NCBI GenBank assembly: GCA_015231885.1
Contig: JADGAT010000021.1
Coordinates: 1-60,796 of the forward strand
From: SAR324 cluster bacterium
GTDB taxonomy: Bacteria; SAR324; NAC60-12
DNA: 60,796 bases
Reading direction: 5' to 3'
Part shown: in pieces, positions 17,959 through 25,895 of the stretch
How positions within the stretch are numbered: the first letter of the stretch is position 1
Layout of the letters: each line of letters starts with the position of its first letter
Notes under the pieces: model-generated
What the model saw: only the letters and a program-made list of their open reading frames with translations
Told to the model about the DNA's origin: nothing
Databases searched by the model: none
Position numbers and translations under genes: made by a program

Positions 17959-18059
17959 CAAGGTTGCTGTTCATCTGTTGCCGAAATAACTTTCGATTTT
18001 TCCGTTTTTTCCAGGTTGATAAGAAAGGCGAAAATAATAACATGTGAAAGTTACGCAGA

Positions 18060-18086
18060 ATTTTCATCGAGGTTCAAGGCGTTTTA
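18060..18086 (+). repeat. Dispersed intergenic repeat, copy 2
   Basis: The sequence begins ATTTTCATCGAGGTTCAAGG and continues CGTTTTA. It matches the inverted copy at 8945-8972 at 25 of 27 positions. It lies between the permease gene and the Cys-rich small gene and is preceded by ACGCAGA; copy 1 also has AACGCAGA on the same side, but farther away. Confidence 0.6.
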
Positions 18087-18136
18087 GTGGAATTTATAAA
18101 CAGTTTCAAGAAACGTGAAAGTAATCAAAAATCCTT

Positions 18137-18400
18137 ATGAAAATTAAAGATTGCAAAAAGTTGCATGAGTTGAGAGACCTGGTCGAATGTTCCAAAGCAC
18201 ATCGATGTATTGATAGTACGAGCCAGGACCGTTGTAAGGCAAAATACTATGCTTTCAGCGACAGAATGGAATGTCTGGAGGAAGATCCAACGGTATGCGA
18301 ATTTTCCGAACGGTTTTCGGGCCGGTCCTCTTTTATTTGTACCTGCCCTTTGAGAAAATACATTACCATTCACTTTGAAAAAGCGATTGATCCGGAGTAA
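18137..18400 (+). CDS. Cys-rich small protein of unknown function
   Basis: An 87-residue soluble protein with eight cysteines, arranged C6, C18, C24, C33, C46, C54 and a C-terminal CTC pair. The spacing and charge (CIDSTSQDRCKAKYYAFSDRMECLEED) look like a small metal- or disulfide-stabilised protein. No clear ribosome site precedes the ATG, and a frame is open on the other strand, so I am not certain it is expressed. It has no signal peptide. I do not know the family. Confidence 0.5.
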   Translation: MKIKDCKKLHELRDLVECSKAHRCIDSTSQDRCKAKYYAFSDRMECLEEDPTVCEFSERFSGRSSFICTCPLRKYITIHFEKAIDPE

Positions 18401-18465
18401 AGGGCTGATGTGCACCAATTCGAGGTATTCGCTTTACACATTGATTGTATGCGTTTCTGGAAATT

Positions 18466-19470
18466 TCATCCATTCTTATTGAGCCATTCCGCAATTTGAA
18501 GGGCATTCAATGCTGCTCCTTTGTACAGTTGATCGGCGACTACCCAGAAGGCGATACCGTTTGGCGTAGAGATATCTTCTCGAATACGTCCTACATAAGT
18601 TTCATAAGTTTCAGTAACATCCCAGGGGAGTGGATAGCCTCCGGCTTCCTGGATATCTTTGACGACAATCCCGGGTGCTTTGGAGAACAGATCACGAGCC
18701 TCTGCTGCGGTAATCTTCTTTTCGGTTTCCACATTGACTGCCTCAGAATGAGATCGGAGGACAGGGACCCGCACACAGTTTGCTGCAATTTGCATATCAG
18801 GTGCCGACATGATTTTTTGTGTCTCATGGACCATCTTCATTTCTTCTTTGGTGTAGCCGTTATCCATGAATACATCAATATGGGGAATGACATTAAAGAG
18901 AAGTTGTGCTTGAAAAACTTCAGGGACCAGTGGTTCTCCCTGGTTATAGGCTTTTACCTGATTTAGCAACTCCTGCATGCCAGTGGCTCCTGCTCCAGAT
19001 GCCGCCTGGTATGTGGAAACTATCACGCGTTTGATATGAGCGGCCTGGTGTATAGGGGCCAGGGCGACTACCATCTGGATAGTTGAGCAATTTGGATTGG
19101 CAATAATTCCCTGGTGTTGTTTGGCTGCTTCTGGATTCACTTCAGGTACCACGAGCGGAACATGGGGTTCCATGCGAAATGCACTGCTGTTGTCAATGAC
19201 CAATGCACCGGCATCCACCGCATGTGAAGCAAATTCCTTGCTACGGTCTCCTCCTGCTGAAAAAAATGCTAAATCAATTCCTTGAAATGATGCTGGAGTG
19301 AGCTCTTCGACTTCCAGCATTTCCCCCCGAAAGGGAATTTTTTTTCCTGCTGATCTGGCAGAGGCTAGTAATTTTAGACTTTTCAGTGGGTAATTGCGAG
19401 CGTCCAGTAATTTCATAAATTCTGTGCCGACTGCACCAGTCGCACCGGCAATAGCAACATGCTGACTCAT
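18466..19470 (-). CDS. asd: Aspartate-semialdehyde dehydrogenase
   Basis: A 334-residue NADPH-dependent enzyme converting aspartyl phosphate to aspartate semialdehyde for lysine/diaminopimelate, threonine and methionine. The N-terminal nucleotide motif is GATGAVG (9-15), the catalytic Cys lies in ANPNCSTIQ (Cys128), and the substrate-binding segment with the active His follows near R...GH/VGRIRED. It stands alone here; dapB is 15 kb away. Confidence 0.95.
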   Translation of the reverse strand: MSQHVAIAGATGAVGTEFMKLLDARNYPLKSLKLLASARSAGKKIPFRGEMLEVEELTPASFQGIDLAFFSAGGDRSKEFASHAVDAGALVIDNSSAFRMEPHVPLVVPEVNPEAAKQHQGIIANPNCSTIQMVVALAPIHQAAHIKRVIVSTYQAASGAGATGMQELLNQVKAYNQGEPLVPEVFQAQLLFNVIPHIDVFMDNGYTKEEMKMVHETQKIMSAPDMQIAANCVRVPVLRSHSEAVNVETEKKITAAEARDLFSKAPGIVVKDIQEAGGYPLPWDVTETYETYVGRIREDISTPNGIAFWVVADQLYKGAALNALQIAEWLNKNG

Positions 19471-19629
19471 ATATAAACCTGATCAATAAAAAAGTGGATA
19501 AGTTAGTATAATGATTTAAAGGATAGTCAAATTATCATTAAATAGTTCAAAATAAAAGATTTTCGAACGGACTTTTTGTTTTCCCAGGACAGTATCGACA
19601 AGATTTTTGAGCATGTGTTGGAAAACGGC

Positions 19630-19658
19630 TTGATATAGTCTGCCTCCTCATATATCAT
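19630..19658 (+). promoter_or_regulatory. Likely promoter of tRNA-Ser / SRP RNA
   Basis: TTGATA (19630-19635), a 17-base spacer, TATCAT (19653-19658): each hexamer is 5/6 to consensus. The predicted start is about 55 bases before the tRNA. It could also drive the SRP RNA and dnaX downstream. Confidence 0.45.
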
Positions 19659-19720
19659 TAATAGTTTAGCATTGCTGAAAATTGCACCGCAATCAAAGAT
19701 GATTTTTGTATTTTTGAGTA

Positions 19721-19809
<89 letters not shown>

Positions 19810-19866
19810 CAAACCAGTTGATGAGGGTACTATGCTTTTAGTCCTGAAACTGGTTACCCAAAATAT

Positions 19867-19958
19867 GGTTGGGTTTCGCGCAATTGAAAGTTTTGAACCG
19901 TGTCAGGTCCTAACGGAAGCAGCACTAAGACTCTGGAGATGTGCCGCGGAACTCAGCC
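19867..19958 (+). ncRNA. ffs: Signal recognition particle RNA (small, 4.5S type)
   Basis: The conserved SRP domain is present (GTCAGGTCCTAACGGAAGCAGCA), with AGGTC and GGAAGCAGC as the two sides of the Ffh-binding loops. The hairpin is capped by TAAC, a URRC-class tetraloop instead of the GGAA of E. coli. The ends pair for 14 bp without mismatch, allowing G-U: GGTTGGGTTTCGCG with CGCGGAACTCAGCC. It lies between tRNA-Ser and dnaX, an arrangement seen in many bacteria. Confidence 0.93.
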
Positions 19959-19983
19959 ACCCCCATTTTAGATAGTGGTCTCC

Positions 19984-21831
19984 ATGCCGTATGTTGTTTT
20001 GGCTCGCAAGCTAAGACCTACTCGATTTGATGATTTAGTTGGACAAGAGACCAGTGCTCAGGTACTCAAAAATGCCATCATGGCCAATCGAGTCAGTCAT
20101 GCCTTTCTGTTCACAGGTTCTCGTGGAGTAGGCAAGACCAGTGCGGCCCGGATACTGACCAAAGCCATCAACTGTCTCAATCCCCAGGATGCCAATCCTT
20201 GCAATGATTGCCCGACTTGCAGAGAGATTACCGATAATGCCTCTCCAGACGTTTTTGAAATTGATGCTGCTTCCAATCGGGGCATTGACAACATTCGGGA
20301 GTTGAGGGAGAATATCAAGTACGCTCCTGCTAATTGCCGATACAAGGTCTACATCATTGACGAAGCACACATGCTGACGCTGGAATCGTTCAATGCCTTA
20401 TTGAAGACATTGGAAGAGCCCCCTCCTCATGTGAAATTTATTCTTGCCACTACCGATCCTCACAAGATTCCGCAGACCATCATTTCTCGCTGTCAACGCT
20501 ATGATTTTGTTCGTATTCCTCTTGGCAAGATAGTCGATTATTTAGAACAGGTGGTACGGGACGAAAAAATTGAGTTATCCCGGACGGCACTGGAAATGAT
20601 TGCTAGGCATGCTGTTGGTGGAATGCGTGATTCTCTCACTGCTATTGATCAGGTGATCAGTTATGCTGGGATTTCTGCAACAGATGAGGAAGTGGCTAAA
20701 ATTCTGGGGATGATAGACACCCAGGTCCGTTCTCGACTATTGAATGCCCTTCTCCAGAAAAATTCTGCAGACGCCATGGAAGCTTTTTATGCAATGCAGC
20801 AACATGGTCATGACTACCAGGATATTCTTTCCGAAATAATGCAGTCGGTCAAAAATATTTCTTTGGTTCGTACCTTAATGGACAGTTCAGGAAAAGTGTC
20901 ACCCACACTATTTCTGGATATATCCAAAGATGAGCTGGCACAGTACCAGGAATTAAGCACTGTTGTTACAGTAGATGAACTGCAGCAAGTCTTTCATATT
21001 TTACTGGAATTGGAAGAACGTATCAAGCGCAGTACTCATGCTCAGATTTGCTTTGAAATGGCCTTGATGCAGATGACTGCGGTGCAGCCACTGGTCGGTA
21101 TTCCAGAATTATTGAGCCAAGTGAAGAATTTGCGCGGCAATGAAGGGGAGCAGGGTGGACAACCTCCAGCAGCAAAGTCATCCACTCCTGTTTATCAACA
21201 ACATTCGACACCTCCGAGTGTGGTGTCAGAGAGTGCTCCTGTCCTGAAGAAAGCGAAGCAGCAGGTGGTGAGAGAGCCAGAGCAGAAAGCAGCCAAGGAT
21301 CCCTTGCTGGTCGAGGAACAAAATACGGAGTCTTCTGTTACTGAACAAAAGGATCCCTTGCTGGTCGAGGAACAAAATACGGAGTCTTCTGTTACTGAAC
21401 AAAAGGTCAATAGTATCGAACGACTGTCACCGCCAAAGGAATGGGAAAACTTTGTTGCTCATGTTCAGCAGTCTTCTCCTAGAATAGGTGGTGTTTTAAA
21501 ACATGCTGTGGTATTGGAGTTAAATGATCAGAAGATTCAAATAGGTTTCCGAGAAGTTCAGTTTGCTAAAATGCTGGCTGGCGAGCAGCAGAAATCCTTA
21601 CATGGATTAGCCTCAGCGTTTTTTAAATCTTCGATAGAAGTAGTCCTGATTCAGGAATCTCCATTGTCTTCAATGTCTTTGACACTTGCAGAAAAACGGC
21701 AGCAGTTATTGGATGCAGAAAGAGAACGAAAACGAAATCTTGCAAAAGAGAATGGAACAACTCAAATGATTTTAAAAACCTTTCCTGGTAGTAAAATTAC
21801 AGATATTCAAATCCAGGAACCCGAATTGTAA
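19984..21831 (+). CDS. dnaX: DNA polymerase III subunits gamma/tau
   Basis: About 615 residues, the clamp-loader ATPase. Walker A GSRGVGKTS lies near 45-53, a four-Cys zinc site is in CLNPQDANPCNDCPTC, Walker B is IIDEAHM, and the sensor region is SRCQRYDF. The ATG at 19984 gives the usual N-terminus (MPYVVLARKLRP); a GTG three codons earlier is possible. The C-terminal tau-like region holds a low-complexity linker with a perfect 54-bp tandem repeat. I saw no clear slippery site for a gamma frameshift. ybaB follows 22 bases later. Confidence 0.95.
   Translation: MPYVVLARKLRPTRFDDLVGQETSAQVLKNAIMANRVSHAFLFTGSRGVGKTSAARILTKAINCLNPQDANPCNDCPTCREITDNASPDVFEIDAASNRGIDNIRELRENIKYAPANCRYKVYIIDEAHMLTLESFNALLKTLEEPPPHVKFILATTDPHKIPQTIISRCQRYDFVRIPLGKIVDYLEQVVRDEKIELSRTALEMIARHAVGGMRDSLTAIDQVISYAGISATDEEVAKILGMIDTQVRSRLLNALLQKNSADAMEAFYAMQQHGHDYQDILSEIMQSVKNISLVRTLMDSSGKVSPTLFLDISKDELAQYQELSTVVTVDELQQVFHILLELEERIKRSTHAQICFEMALMQMTAVQPLVGIPELLSQVKNLRGNEGEQGGQPPAAKSSTPVYQQHSTPPSVVSESAPVLKKAKQQVVREPEQKAAKDPLLVEEQNTESSVTEQKDPLLVEEQNTESSVTEQKVNSIERLSPPKEWENFVAHVQQSSPRIGGVLKHAVVLELNDQKIQIGFREVQFAKMLAGEQQKSLHGLASAFFKSSIEVVLIQESPLSSMSLTLAEKRQQLLDAERERKRNLAKENGTTQMILKTFPGSKITDIQIQEPEL
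21295..21402 (+). repeat. Perfect 54-bp tandem duplication inside dnaX
   Basis: Two identical 54-base units (21295-21348 and 21349-21402) encode KDPLLVEEQNTESSVTEQ twice in the linker between the ATPase core and the tau C-terminal domain. Exact identity over 54 bases implies recent duplication or a collapsed/expanded assembly. Confidence 0.9.
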
Positions 21832-21853
21832 TCACTTTGTCAAAAGGAAAATT

Positions 21854-22183
21854 ATGTTTGATGGACCCATGGGAGATTTGTTGAAAAAAGCACAGGAAGT
21901 CTCCCAAAATATGCAAGAAAAACAGGAAGAATTAGCCAAAAAGCTGATTGATGTCTCTGTTGGTGGAGAAATGGTGAAAATGACCTTTAATGGTAAACAG
22001 GAAGCCATTTCTATCCAAATTGATCCGGAAGTGATCGATCCTGAAGATATTGATACCCTCCAGGATTTGATTTTATCTGCAGTCAACGAAGGTGTTCGCC
22101 AAAGCCAGAAGGTGGTGCAGGAAGAATTAGGGAAGCAGCTTGGCGGATTGGCCGGAATGAATATTCCGGGTATCAATATGTAG
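21854..22183 (+). CDS. ybaB: YbaB/EbfC nucleoid-associated protein
   Basis: A 109-residue protein of the YbaB/EbfC family, a small DNA-binding dimer. It starts MFDGPMGDLLKKAQEV, has the central beta core (GGEMVKMTFNGKQEAISI) and a Gly/Met-rich tail. AAAGGAAAA precedes the ATG. The usual third gene of this cluster, recR, is missing; a glutathione transferase gene on the other strand follows. Confidence 0.93.
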   Translation: MFDGPMGDLLKKAQEVSQNMQEKQEELAKKLIDVSVGGEMVKMTFNGKQEAISIQIDPEVIDPEDIDTLQDLILSAVNEGVRQSQKVVQEELGKQLGGLAGMNIPGINM

Positions 22184-22193
22184 CGTGACGCAG

Positions 22194-22216
22194 CAAAGGG
22201 TTATTGTGATCCTTTG
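22194..22216. terminator. Weak hairpin between convergent ybaB and GST genes
   Basis: CAAAGG, loop of 11, CCTTTG forms a 6-bp stem between convergent genes. It has no U run, so it is only a possible bidirectional stop. Confidence 0.25.
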
Positions 22217-22219
22217 GTG

Positions 22220-22918
22220 TTATTGAGCCCGCTGGCCAAACAGTATTTTACGTGCATCATCGGTCATATTTTCTGGCTTGTGCTGATATTTTTTCCCCAC
22301 GTCAAGTGCTTTTTTAACAGCTGGCCTTGCCTGAATTGATTCAAACCAACGTTTCAAGTTTGGGAATTCATTAAGGTCCTGGCCTTGCCGTTCGTGTGGA
22401 ACTATCCATGGCCATGAAGCCATGTCTGCGATGGAATAAGCTCCAGCAAGAAAATCACGGCCTGCCAGACACTTGTCCATTACTCCGTAGAGTCGATTCA
22501 CTTCGTTTGTGTAACGCGCAATACCGTATTCGATTTTTTCTGGTGCATACTGACGGAAATGATGTGCTTGTCCTGCCATTGGGCCCAGTCCTCCCATCTG
22601 CCAAAACAACCACTGCATGGTTTCTGCTTTTCCTCTGACATCCTTTGGAAGAAACTGGCTGTGTTTTTCTGCCAGGTATTGCATGATGGCCCCTGATTCA
22701 AAAATGCTAATGGGGTCTCCGCCATCTTTTGATTCATGATCCACAATAGCAGGCATGCGGTTATTGGGTGCTATTTTGAGAAAGTCTGGTTTGAATTGAT
22801 CCCCTTGGGTGATGTTGACTGGAATCACACGATAGGGTAACTCCAATTCTTCCAGTAAAATGGTGATTTTGTGACCATTGGGGGTTGGCCAATAATAAAG
22901 ATCAATGGATGCTGTCAT
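22220..22918 (-). CDS. Glutathione S-transferase, YfcG/Nu-class-like
   Basis: About 232 residues. A thioredoxin-fold N-terminal domain (YYWPTPNGHKITILLEEL, then NNRMPAIVD with the cis-Pro, and FESGAIMQYLAE) is followed by the helical GST domain. The TPNGHK segment is typical of YfcG/Nu-class disulfide-bond reductases, which use bound glutathione disulfide. The ATG at 22918 is chosen over an upstream TTG at 22942. It probably acts in cytoplasmic thiol redox. Confidence 0.88.
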   Translation of the reverse strand: MTASIDLYYWPTPNGHKITILLEELELPYRVIPVNITQGDQFKPDFLKIAPNNRMPAIVDHESKDGGDPISIFESGAIMQYLAEKHSQFLPKDVRGKAETMQWLFWQMGGLGPMAGQAHHFRQYAPEKIEYGIARYTNEVNRLYGVMDKCLAGRDFLAGAYSIADMASWPWIVPHERQGQDLNEFPNLKRWFESIQARPAVKKALDVGKKYQHKPENMTDDARKILFGQRAQ

Positions 22919-22965
22919 AGTGTTCTCTGATTTAAGGGTCAAGGGGTCAAAATTTATTTTGAAGA

Positions 22966-23682
22966 CTATGGTAAGATGTCATTCAACAGGATTTTTCCTT
23001 CATAGATGGCTTTGCCGACAATGACATGGTCTATGTTGGGTATTCCCAAGTTTTTGAGATGATCAATGTCTTCTTTGGCAGATACGCCGCCAGATGCTGT
23101 AATTTTGAGCTGTGTTCCTTCTGCAAAGTGACGAAGTGCTTCCAGGTTTGGGCCTGTTAACATTCCATCTCTGGCAATATCTGTAAAAATGATACGCTCA
23201 ATCCCATGATTTTTCCAGTGCTTGCCAAATTCGGCGTCATTGATTTCTGTTTGTTCTTCCCAGCCTTGAACTGCTACTTTTCCTTGTCGTGAATCAACTC
23301 CCAGAATAATTTGCTCGCCAGGATATTTTTGCAACGCGGATTCGAGAATTTCTGGTTCTTTGACTGCCATAGTTCCTACGATAACCGAGGTAATTCCTAA
23401 ATCCAGCATGCGTTTGATATCATCAAGGATTCGAATTCCCCCTCCTAACTCAATAGGAATGTCAATTGCCCGAGCAATCCTTTTGATAGTGTGAAGGTTT
23501 GCCGTCTTTCCTGCAAACGCACCGTCCAGATCAACCAGGTGCAAACGCTGTGCTCCTGCATCTTCAAAGGATTTTGCCATGGAGGCAGGATCATCGGAAT
23601 AGATAGTTTCCTGGCTGGCTTTTCCTTGCAGTAATCGAACACATTTTCCATTTTTTAAATCGATTGCGGGTATGACAATCAT
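22966..23682 (-). CDS. hisA: Phosphoribosyl-ProFAR isomerase HisA
   Basis: About 238 residues, a TIM-barrel isomerase of histidine synthesis acting on ProFAR. The catalytic Asp8 lies in MIVIPAIDLKNGKC and the second Asp in IFTDIARDGML near residue 130, with phosphate loops LGGGIR and ASGGVS. The ATG at 23682 follows AAGGAAA at good spacing; the frame stays open to 23949 but that leader is unrelated sequence. It stands alone, away from other his genes. Confidence 0.94.
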   Translation of the reverse strand: MIVIPAIDLKNGKCVRLLQGKASQETIYSDDPASMAKSFEDAGAQRLHLVDLDGAFAGKTANLHTIKRIARAIDIPIELGGGIRILDDIKRMLDLGITSVIVGTMAVKEPEILESALQKYPGEQIILGVDSRQGKVAVQGWEEQTEINDAEFGKHWKNHGIERIIFTDIARDGMLTGPNLEALRHFAEGTQLKITASGGVSAKEDIDHLKNLGIPNIDHVIVGKAIYEGKILLNDILP

Positions 23683-23910
23683 GCTGTTTCCTTTTTTGAG
23701 TTGTTGTATGTGAAATTTGTAGAATTTTGCTTGTTTTCTTGTGTTGGAAAGGTCATGTTTAGGGTAAAGATTTAAGTTCTTGATATGAATTGTATGATCA
23801 GCAAGTGTATGGTCCTTAATAATAGCCTGATATCTCACATTTATCAATGGGGAAACAAGCAAGGGACTCTTTGTAAAGAATTGTACTTGATGCACCAAGT
23901 GGGAGGATGA

Positions 23911-25143
23911 ATGCCAGAAGTTCAACAGATAACAGTTACAAAAGATCAATTATTATCTAATTTTTCGTCATTAACACAATGGCTGAGGGAATATTGGTTT
24001 TTTTTAGAGCAGTTTCCTTTAGATGTTTTTGCAGATGATGGGCAGATCATTGATCATTTGCGAACACAGCATCAAAGTTTGGTCAATACTCAAGTCAAAC
24101 TACATGTATTTGATATGGTTGGTTCCGTATTAACATTTGCATTGCAGCGAATTAACCCCGAACAATTGACATTTCGTCTTCCTGTTGATGCTCCAGTGAC
24201 TCCGGAAGAGTATCACGATGTAGTACATTTGTCGGAACAGGCTCACCACACAGAGCTTGCTTTGCAGAGGGTGGTTGACCAAGTTATGTATCTTTCCCGC
24301 CATCTGCCGGAAGATAGTGAAGAAAAATTTACAGCACTTCTCCAATCCATTGGTGCTCTTTTTAAAGCGGTCATTCGCCAGGATGGTGATGACATGAAGG
24401 TGCAGCTCAGCCAGATCAATTTGCTGACTTCCACAAAAGAAAGCTACCTGTTGATCCAGGAAGTTGGAAAAATTACACGGGAAATCTATAATTCTCTTCA
24501 GGTTTTTTCTGAGGATCTGGATGCCGAGCAAATTCGGAATGTGACCAATGAAATGCCGGATGCAGTGGATAAATTGAATTCGGTAATTTTAAAACTGGAA
24601 GAAGCTGCCAATGATAACCTGGAATTTTTGGAACAGTTGATTCAGCAAAGTGAACATAATGTTGGATTGGTAGAAGACTTGGATAATTCTTTCAAGCAGC
24701 TAGAGGAAATGTTGACCAATTTTGAGGAGCAGCATGGCGAATTCTCTGAAGACATAGACGCGATGAAGGATTTGGTGAACAAGGACATGCGTAGTAAGGC
24801 TGAAGCTTTATTGAATACCTTTCATGAGAATGAAAATTTATTTCTCACCATCATGACCAACCAGGGCTTTCAAGATTTGACAGGGCAGACTTTGAAAAAA
24901 ATTGTTGACTTCATTGAACACCTGGAATTGCGGTTATTGGAGTTGATTCAAAAATTTTCAGAAGATATGCCAAAAGAGATGATGGAAGGTGCGTCTGAAC
25001 CTAAGGAGAAAGGCAGTTTTCTGACAAAAATTGACCAGGGTGTTGAGGGAGAGGATATTGCGCTGCATGGGCCTGATGAAACAGAAAATAAAAAGAGTAC
25101 ACAAGGTGATGTGGACTCCTTATTGGCCGACCTTGGTTTTTAA
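23911..25143 (+). CDS. cheZ: CheZ-family CheY phosphatase, extended N-terminus
   Basis: A 410-residue protein, about twice the size of classical CheZ (214 in E. coli). The long helical hairpin spans about residues 200-350 and carries FQDLTGQTLKKIVDF with Asp322 and Gln326, the residues matching the catalytic Asp and Gln of CheZ. The extreme C-terminus VDSLLADLGF matches the CheY-docking tail of E. coli CheZ (VDDLLDSLGF). The N-terminal ~200 residues are helical, and I do not recognise them. GGGAGG precedes the ATG. There are no che or flagellar genes nearby, so the target response regulator is elsewhere. Confidence 0.85.
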   Translation: MPEVQQITVTKDQLLSNFSSLTQWLREYWFFLEQFPLDVFADDGQIIDHLRTQHQSLVNTQVKLHVFDMVGSVLTFALQRINPEQLTFRLPVDAPVTPEEYHDVVHLSEQAHHTELALQRVVDQVMYLSRHLPEDSEEKFTALLQSIGALFKAVIRQDGDDMKVQLSQINLLTSTKESYLLIQEVGKITREIYNSLQVFSEDLDAEQIRNVTNEMPDAVDKLNSVILKLEEAANDNLEFLEQLIQQSEHNVGLVEDLDNSFKQLEEMLTNFEEQHGEFSEDIDAMKDLVNKDMRSKAEALLNTFHENENLFLTIMTNQGFQDLTGQTLKKIVDFIEHLELRLLELIQKFSEDMPKEMMEGASEPKEKGSFLTKIDQGVEGEDIALHGPDETENKKSTQGDVDSLLADLGF

Positions 25144-25848
25144 TTATTCCTTCGTTTCTTGTTTTTGTGAGAAATGACCAACTAACTTTTTAAGGAGTAA
25201 AGGCAGCACTCCCAATAGTGCAAAGGAAAGCAGTAATTGAGGAGATGCGATATCTCCCAGAGATTCAATTTTTCCTAACTCGGAACCGGCATTAACATAG
25301 ACTATTGTACCCGCCAGCATACCCACCTGACTCACCCAGGCAAACGTGAAGACGCGCATGGGAGTCAGTCCCATCACCAAATTGATGACAAAAAATGGAA
25401 ATGCGGGCACAAGCCGCATTGTGAATAAATAAAAGGAGCCTTCTTCTTCAATCTTTTTATTGATCACCTGGATTTGTTTGTGAAACTTCCCTTGTACATA
25501 ATCTCTCATGAGCGTACGTGCGACAAGCATGGCAACAGTCGCTCCAATTGTACTGGCAAAGGAAACTGCAATGGTTCCTTTTACCAGTCCAAATAAGGTT
25601 CCGCCTGCAAGAGTCATTACTACTGCCCCTGGAAGGGACAGTGCAGTGACGGCCATATAGATAATTATGTAAATCCCGATGGTTAAAAAGGGATGTTCTG
25701 CATTTTGCTGTGCAAACAGTTCTTTGGAGTTGCGTAAATAGTCGAGTGTCAGGTATTGTTGCAGATCAAAAATAAAAAAGACAATAATTCCCGTGGAAAT
25801 TGCCAGCAGAATACCAATTTTTATCCAATGTTGCTGAGAAAGCTTCAT
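25144..25848 (-). CDS. TVP38/TMEM64-type VTT membrane protein
   Basis: A 234-residue integral membrane protein with about five to six spans. The VTT/DedA-type core includes LPGAVVMTLAGGTLFG near residue 75 and RLVPAFPFFVINLVMGLTP near 145. Such proteins are linked to lipid scrambling or transport and membrane homeostasis. Its stop codon abuts the cheZ stop with no spacer (convergent). Confidence 0.88.
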   Translation of the reverse strand: MKLSQQHWIKIGILLAISTGIIVFFIFDLQQYLTLDYLRNSKELFAQQNAEHPFLTIGIYIIIYMAVTALSLPGAVVMTLAGGTLFGLVKGTIAVSFASTIGATVAMLVARTLMRDYVQGKFHKQIQVINKKIEEEGSFYLFTMRLVPAFPFFVINLVMGLTPMRVFTFAWVSQVGMLAGTIVYVNAGSELGKIESLGDIASPQLLLSFALLGVLPLLLKKLVGHFSQKQETKE

Positions 25849-25895
25849 AGGGTCAGTTCATGCAGTGGAGGTGAAATACTTTTAAGTTACTGGGG

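Noticed and set aside
18125..18418. 97-residue minus-strand frame opposite the Cys-rich protein
   Set aside because: The plus-strand reading has patterned cysteines and charged helices; the minus reading shows no recognisable feature.
18445..18966. 173-residue plus-strand frame across asd
   Set aside because: It lies opposite the clear asd gene and mirrors its codon pattern.
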